DNA of 8,064 nucleotides. Source: Candidatus Cloacimonadota bacterium (lineage in GTDB: Bacteria > Cloacimonadota > Cloacimonadia > Cloacimonadales > WRIO01). The stretch covers positions 1 through 8,064 of the forward strand of contig JAGOCT010000065.1 of the NCBI GenBank assembly GCA_017998585.1. The letters run 5' to 3'. Both the position numbers and the translations under genes were made by a program. Shown here piece by piece: positions 6,330 through 8,064 of the stretch (position 1 is its first letter; each line of letters starts with the position of its first letter). Under the pieces are notes generated by a model. It saw nothing but the letters and a program-made list of their open reading frames with translations. It searched no databases and was not told the origin of the DNA.

Positions 6330-7466
6330 CCTTCAGTGTTTTGGATTGCTGGTGAAAATTCAGGCGATTTACACGCTTCTTATGTAATGAAACAGTTAAA
6401 TCAATCAGGTTATGATTTTAATCATTGTGGCATAGGTGGATACCATATGCAAAGCAACGGCTTAAAGGCTTTATTTCCTTTTAACCGGTTTAATGTAATG
6501 GGTTTCTTTGAAGTGATTAAACACCTGAAATTTTTTGCTAAAGTAGAAAAAGAAATTAAAAATCATTTTATAAAAAATAAACCTGACTTGCTCGTATTGG
6601 TTGACTATCCCGGATTAAATTTGAGAATGGCAAAAGTAGCAAATGAAATGGGTATTCCAGTCTTTTACTATATTTCACCTCAGTTTTGGGCATGGAAACA
6701 TCATCGGGTCAAACAACTGGCTGAATATACTCAGAAAGTGGCATGTATATTGCCTTTTGAACCAGATTTACTTCATATTCATCAGGTGGATGCTGAATAT
6801 GTAGGTCATCCCATTATTGAAGAGATCAGTATCAAATGTGATAAACAACAGTTTGGAAAGATGATGAACTTAAATCCTGATAAGAAATGGATTTCATTCT
6901 TTCCTGGTAGCCGTAAAGATGAAGTCGAAAAGTTATTGCCAATTTATTTAAAAACGATTAGTCTGATGAATAAAAATCATTATGAATTTATGATTTCAAG
7001 AGCATCCACTATTCGTGAAAGAGATTTCATGGATTTGTTGAATAGAAATTGTGATGATTTGAACCAGATAAAAATTGTGTCATCCAATAATTATGAAATG
7101 ATGAAACATTCTGATTTCTCGGTGATTAAGTCAGGAACCAGTACACTGGAAGCCGCTTATATCGGGACTCCTTATCTGATATGTTATAAAGCAAATCCAA
7201 TTTCTTATTGGATTGGAAAGAAAATTGTAAAAATAAAATTTATCGGTTTACCGAATATACTGATGAACAGGATGCTTGTCCCAGAATTTATTCAAAATGA
7301 TGTTAATCCTCAAAAACTTAAAGAGAAAATTGAAAGTACATTAGATAATGAAACCCTTTATCAAATGACAAAGGAAAACCTGTCTGAGATTCAGCAGGTT
7401 TTAGGTAAAAAATCGGCTAGTAAGCAAACTGCCCGATTAATTCTTGATTTGCTGAGAAGGACATAA
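6327..7466 (+). CDS. lpxB: Lipid-A-disaccharide synthase
   Basis: 379 residues from ATG 6327, the typical LpxB length. This membrane-associated GT19 glycosyltransferase joins UDP-2,3-diacylglucosamine and lipid X into the lipid A disaccharide on the inner face of the cytoplasmic membrane. Family motifs are all visible: AGENSGD near the N-terminus (residues 8-14), GIGGYHM, DYPGLNLR, YYISPQFWAWKHHR, a VGHP motif, FFPGSRKDEV, SGTSTLEAAYIGTPYLICYK, and LPNILMNRMLVPEFIQ near the C-terminus. The gene begins 13 bases after the fusion gene's stop and its own stop shares one base with the next start (TAATG). With the DUF374 acyltransferase it forms a lipid A pair, as expected if kdtA/waaA or lpxK lies further right. 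Nothing is missing or odd. Confidence 0.96.
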   Translation: MPSVFWIAGENSGDLHASYVMKQLNQSGYDFNHCGIGGYHMQSNGLKALFPFNRFNVMGFFEVIKHLKFFAKVEKEIKNHFIKNKPDLLVLVDYPGLNLRMAKVANEMGIPVFYYISPQFWAWKHHRVKQLAEYTQKVACILPFEPDLLHIHQVDAEYVGHPIIEEISIKCDKQQFGKMMNLNPDKKWISFFPGSRKDEVEKLLPIYLKTISLMNKNHYEFMISRASTIRERDFMDLLNRNCDDLNQIKIVSSNNYEMMKHSDFSVIKSGTSTLEAAYIGTPYLICYKANPISYWIGKKIVKIKFIGLPNILMNRMLVPEFIQNDVNPQKLKEKIESTLDNETLYQMTKENLSEIQQVLGKKSASKQTARLILDLLRRT

Positions 7467-8064
7467 TGAAAAAGAGCTCTATTCAGGGAAAAATCCTGCT
7501 GTTTGTAGAAAAATATATAGCCTGGATCTTCCTGGTCTGTATGAAGATGAGCTTAAGATATCGGGTGATAGGTGATACTCATAAAGGTCAGAGAGTTGTT
7601 TATGTGCTTTGGCATCAAAATATTTTATCTGTCCTGTTGAGCAGAATTTATGAAAATATTGGAATTGTTGTTTCTGCCTCTTTTGATGGAGAGTTAATTG
7701 CTGCTCCGGCTGAATTGTTAGGATACAGGGCTATCAGAGGCTCTTCTTCTAAAAAAGGTGTCTCTGCTTTAAAAGAAATGCTTCAAATGATAAAAAGTAG
7801 TTCTATTGCCATTACACCTGACGGACCGAAAGGTCCGGCTCACAAAATTAAAGAAGGGGCAGTATTTTTAGCCTATATGGCAAAGCTTCCCATAATACCG
7901 GTTGTAGTCAAAACCAATAGAAAATGGCAGTTTAATTCATGGGATCATTTTATTCTGCCTAAACCGTTTTCTCTGACGGAAATTCATTATCTGGATCCAG
8001 TCTATGTGACTTCCAAAGAAGAGATCGGTGAGAAATGTATTGAAATAGAAAATCTGATGTTGGG
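7466..8064 (+). CDS. DUF374 lysophospholipid-type acyltransferase, LpxJ-like, 3' end missing
   Basis: 199 codons are visible before the window ends. The ATG at 7466 overlaps the lpxB stop by one base (TAATG), and AAGGA (7457-7461) lies four bases upstream. An N-terminal hydrophobic segment (about 9-27) suggests membrane association. Motifs of the DUF374 family are clear: WHQN (49-52), SASFDGE (70-76), RGSSSKKG (91-98), TPDGPKGP (117-124) and the WDHFILPKPF stretch (159-168). DUF374 includes LpxJ, described in Helicobacter and Campylobacter as a late acyltransferase of lipid A that is not related to the usual LpxL/LpxM type. Placement right after lpxB supports a lipid A acyltransferase role here (inference); some family members may act on other lipids. 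The frame is intact to the edge; roughly the last 10-25 residues are probably missing, judged by family length. Confidence 0.88.
   Translation, partial: MKKSSIQGKILLFVEKYIAWIFLVCMKMSLRYRVIGDTHKGQRVVYVLWHQNILSVLLSRIYENIGIVVSASFDGELIAAPAELLGYRAIRGSSSKKGVSALKEMLQMIKSSSIAITPDGPKGPAHKIKEGAVFLAYMAKLPIIPVVVKTNRKWQFNSWDHFILPKPFSLTEIHYLDPVYVTSKEEIGEKCIEIENLML

Noticed and set aside
1..8064. Mobile elements, CRISPR arrays, tRNA/rRNA genes, riboswitches
   Set aside because: No transposase-like genes, terminal inverted repeats, regularly spaced repeats or recognisable structured RNA seen; almost all bases are coding.

Overview
The window looks like chromosomal sequence of an AT-rich, LPS-making Gram-negative bacterium, most likely from the FCB group or a nearby phylum; Candidatus Cloacimonadota-like is my best guess. 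The grounds are two lipid A genes (lpxB and a DUF374 acyltransferase), a PorV/PorQ-family outer-membrane protein, and a large secreted protein ending in a type IX-secretion-like (FlgD-Ig/Por) C-terminal domain. I could not run a search, so the taxonomy is inference. There are no RNA genes, insertion sequences, phage genes or CRISPR arrays that I can see. All genes lie on the + strand and coding density is very high.

Region 1 (1-2715) is a surface/secretion pair. The 3' part of a large secreted protein runs off the left edge. Nine bases after its stop comes a porV/porQ-like gene with a near-perfect ribosome binding site. A textbook intrinsic terminator (10-bp perfect stem, GAAA loop, T-tract) closes this unit.

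Region 2 (2747-8064, continuing off the right edge) is a tightly packed run of six genes that overlap or lie within 13 bases of each other, so it reads as one operon: thioredoxin reductase trxB; a rubrerythrin-like ferritin-fold protein; an EnvC/LytM-type murein hydrolase activator with a degenerate active site; a fused YrdC/Sua5-LMW protein phosphatase; lipid-A-disaccharide synthase lpxB; and a DUF374 acyltransferase (LpxJ-like, incomplete at the right edge). The mix is redox/peroxide defence, cell-wall division, tRNA-modification-like plus phosphatase, and lipid A synthesis: housekeeping with an envelope slant.

The least ordinary features are: (a) the YrdC-phosphatase fusion, whose YrdC domain keeps the nucleotide-side motifs but has lost the usual PTDT-type loop; (b) a perfect 12-bp hairpin followed by TTTT inside the signal-peptide codons of the envC-like gene, which could be an internal attenuator of the operon; (c) long A-runs and an out-of-frame 19-base direct repeat in the same gene; and (d) a possible promoter for the second operon embedded in the upstream terminator.
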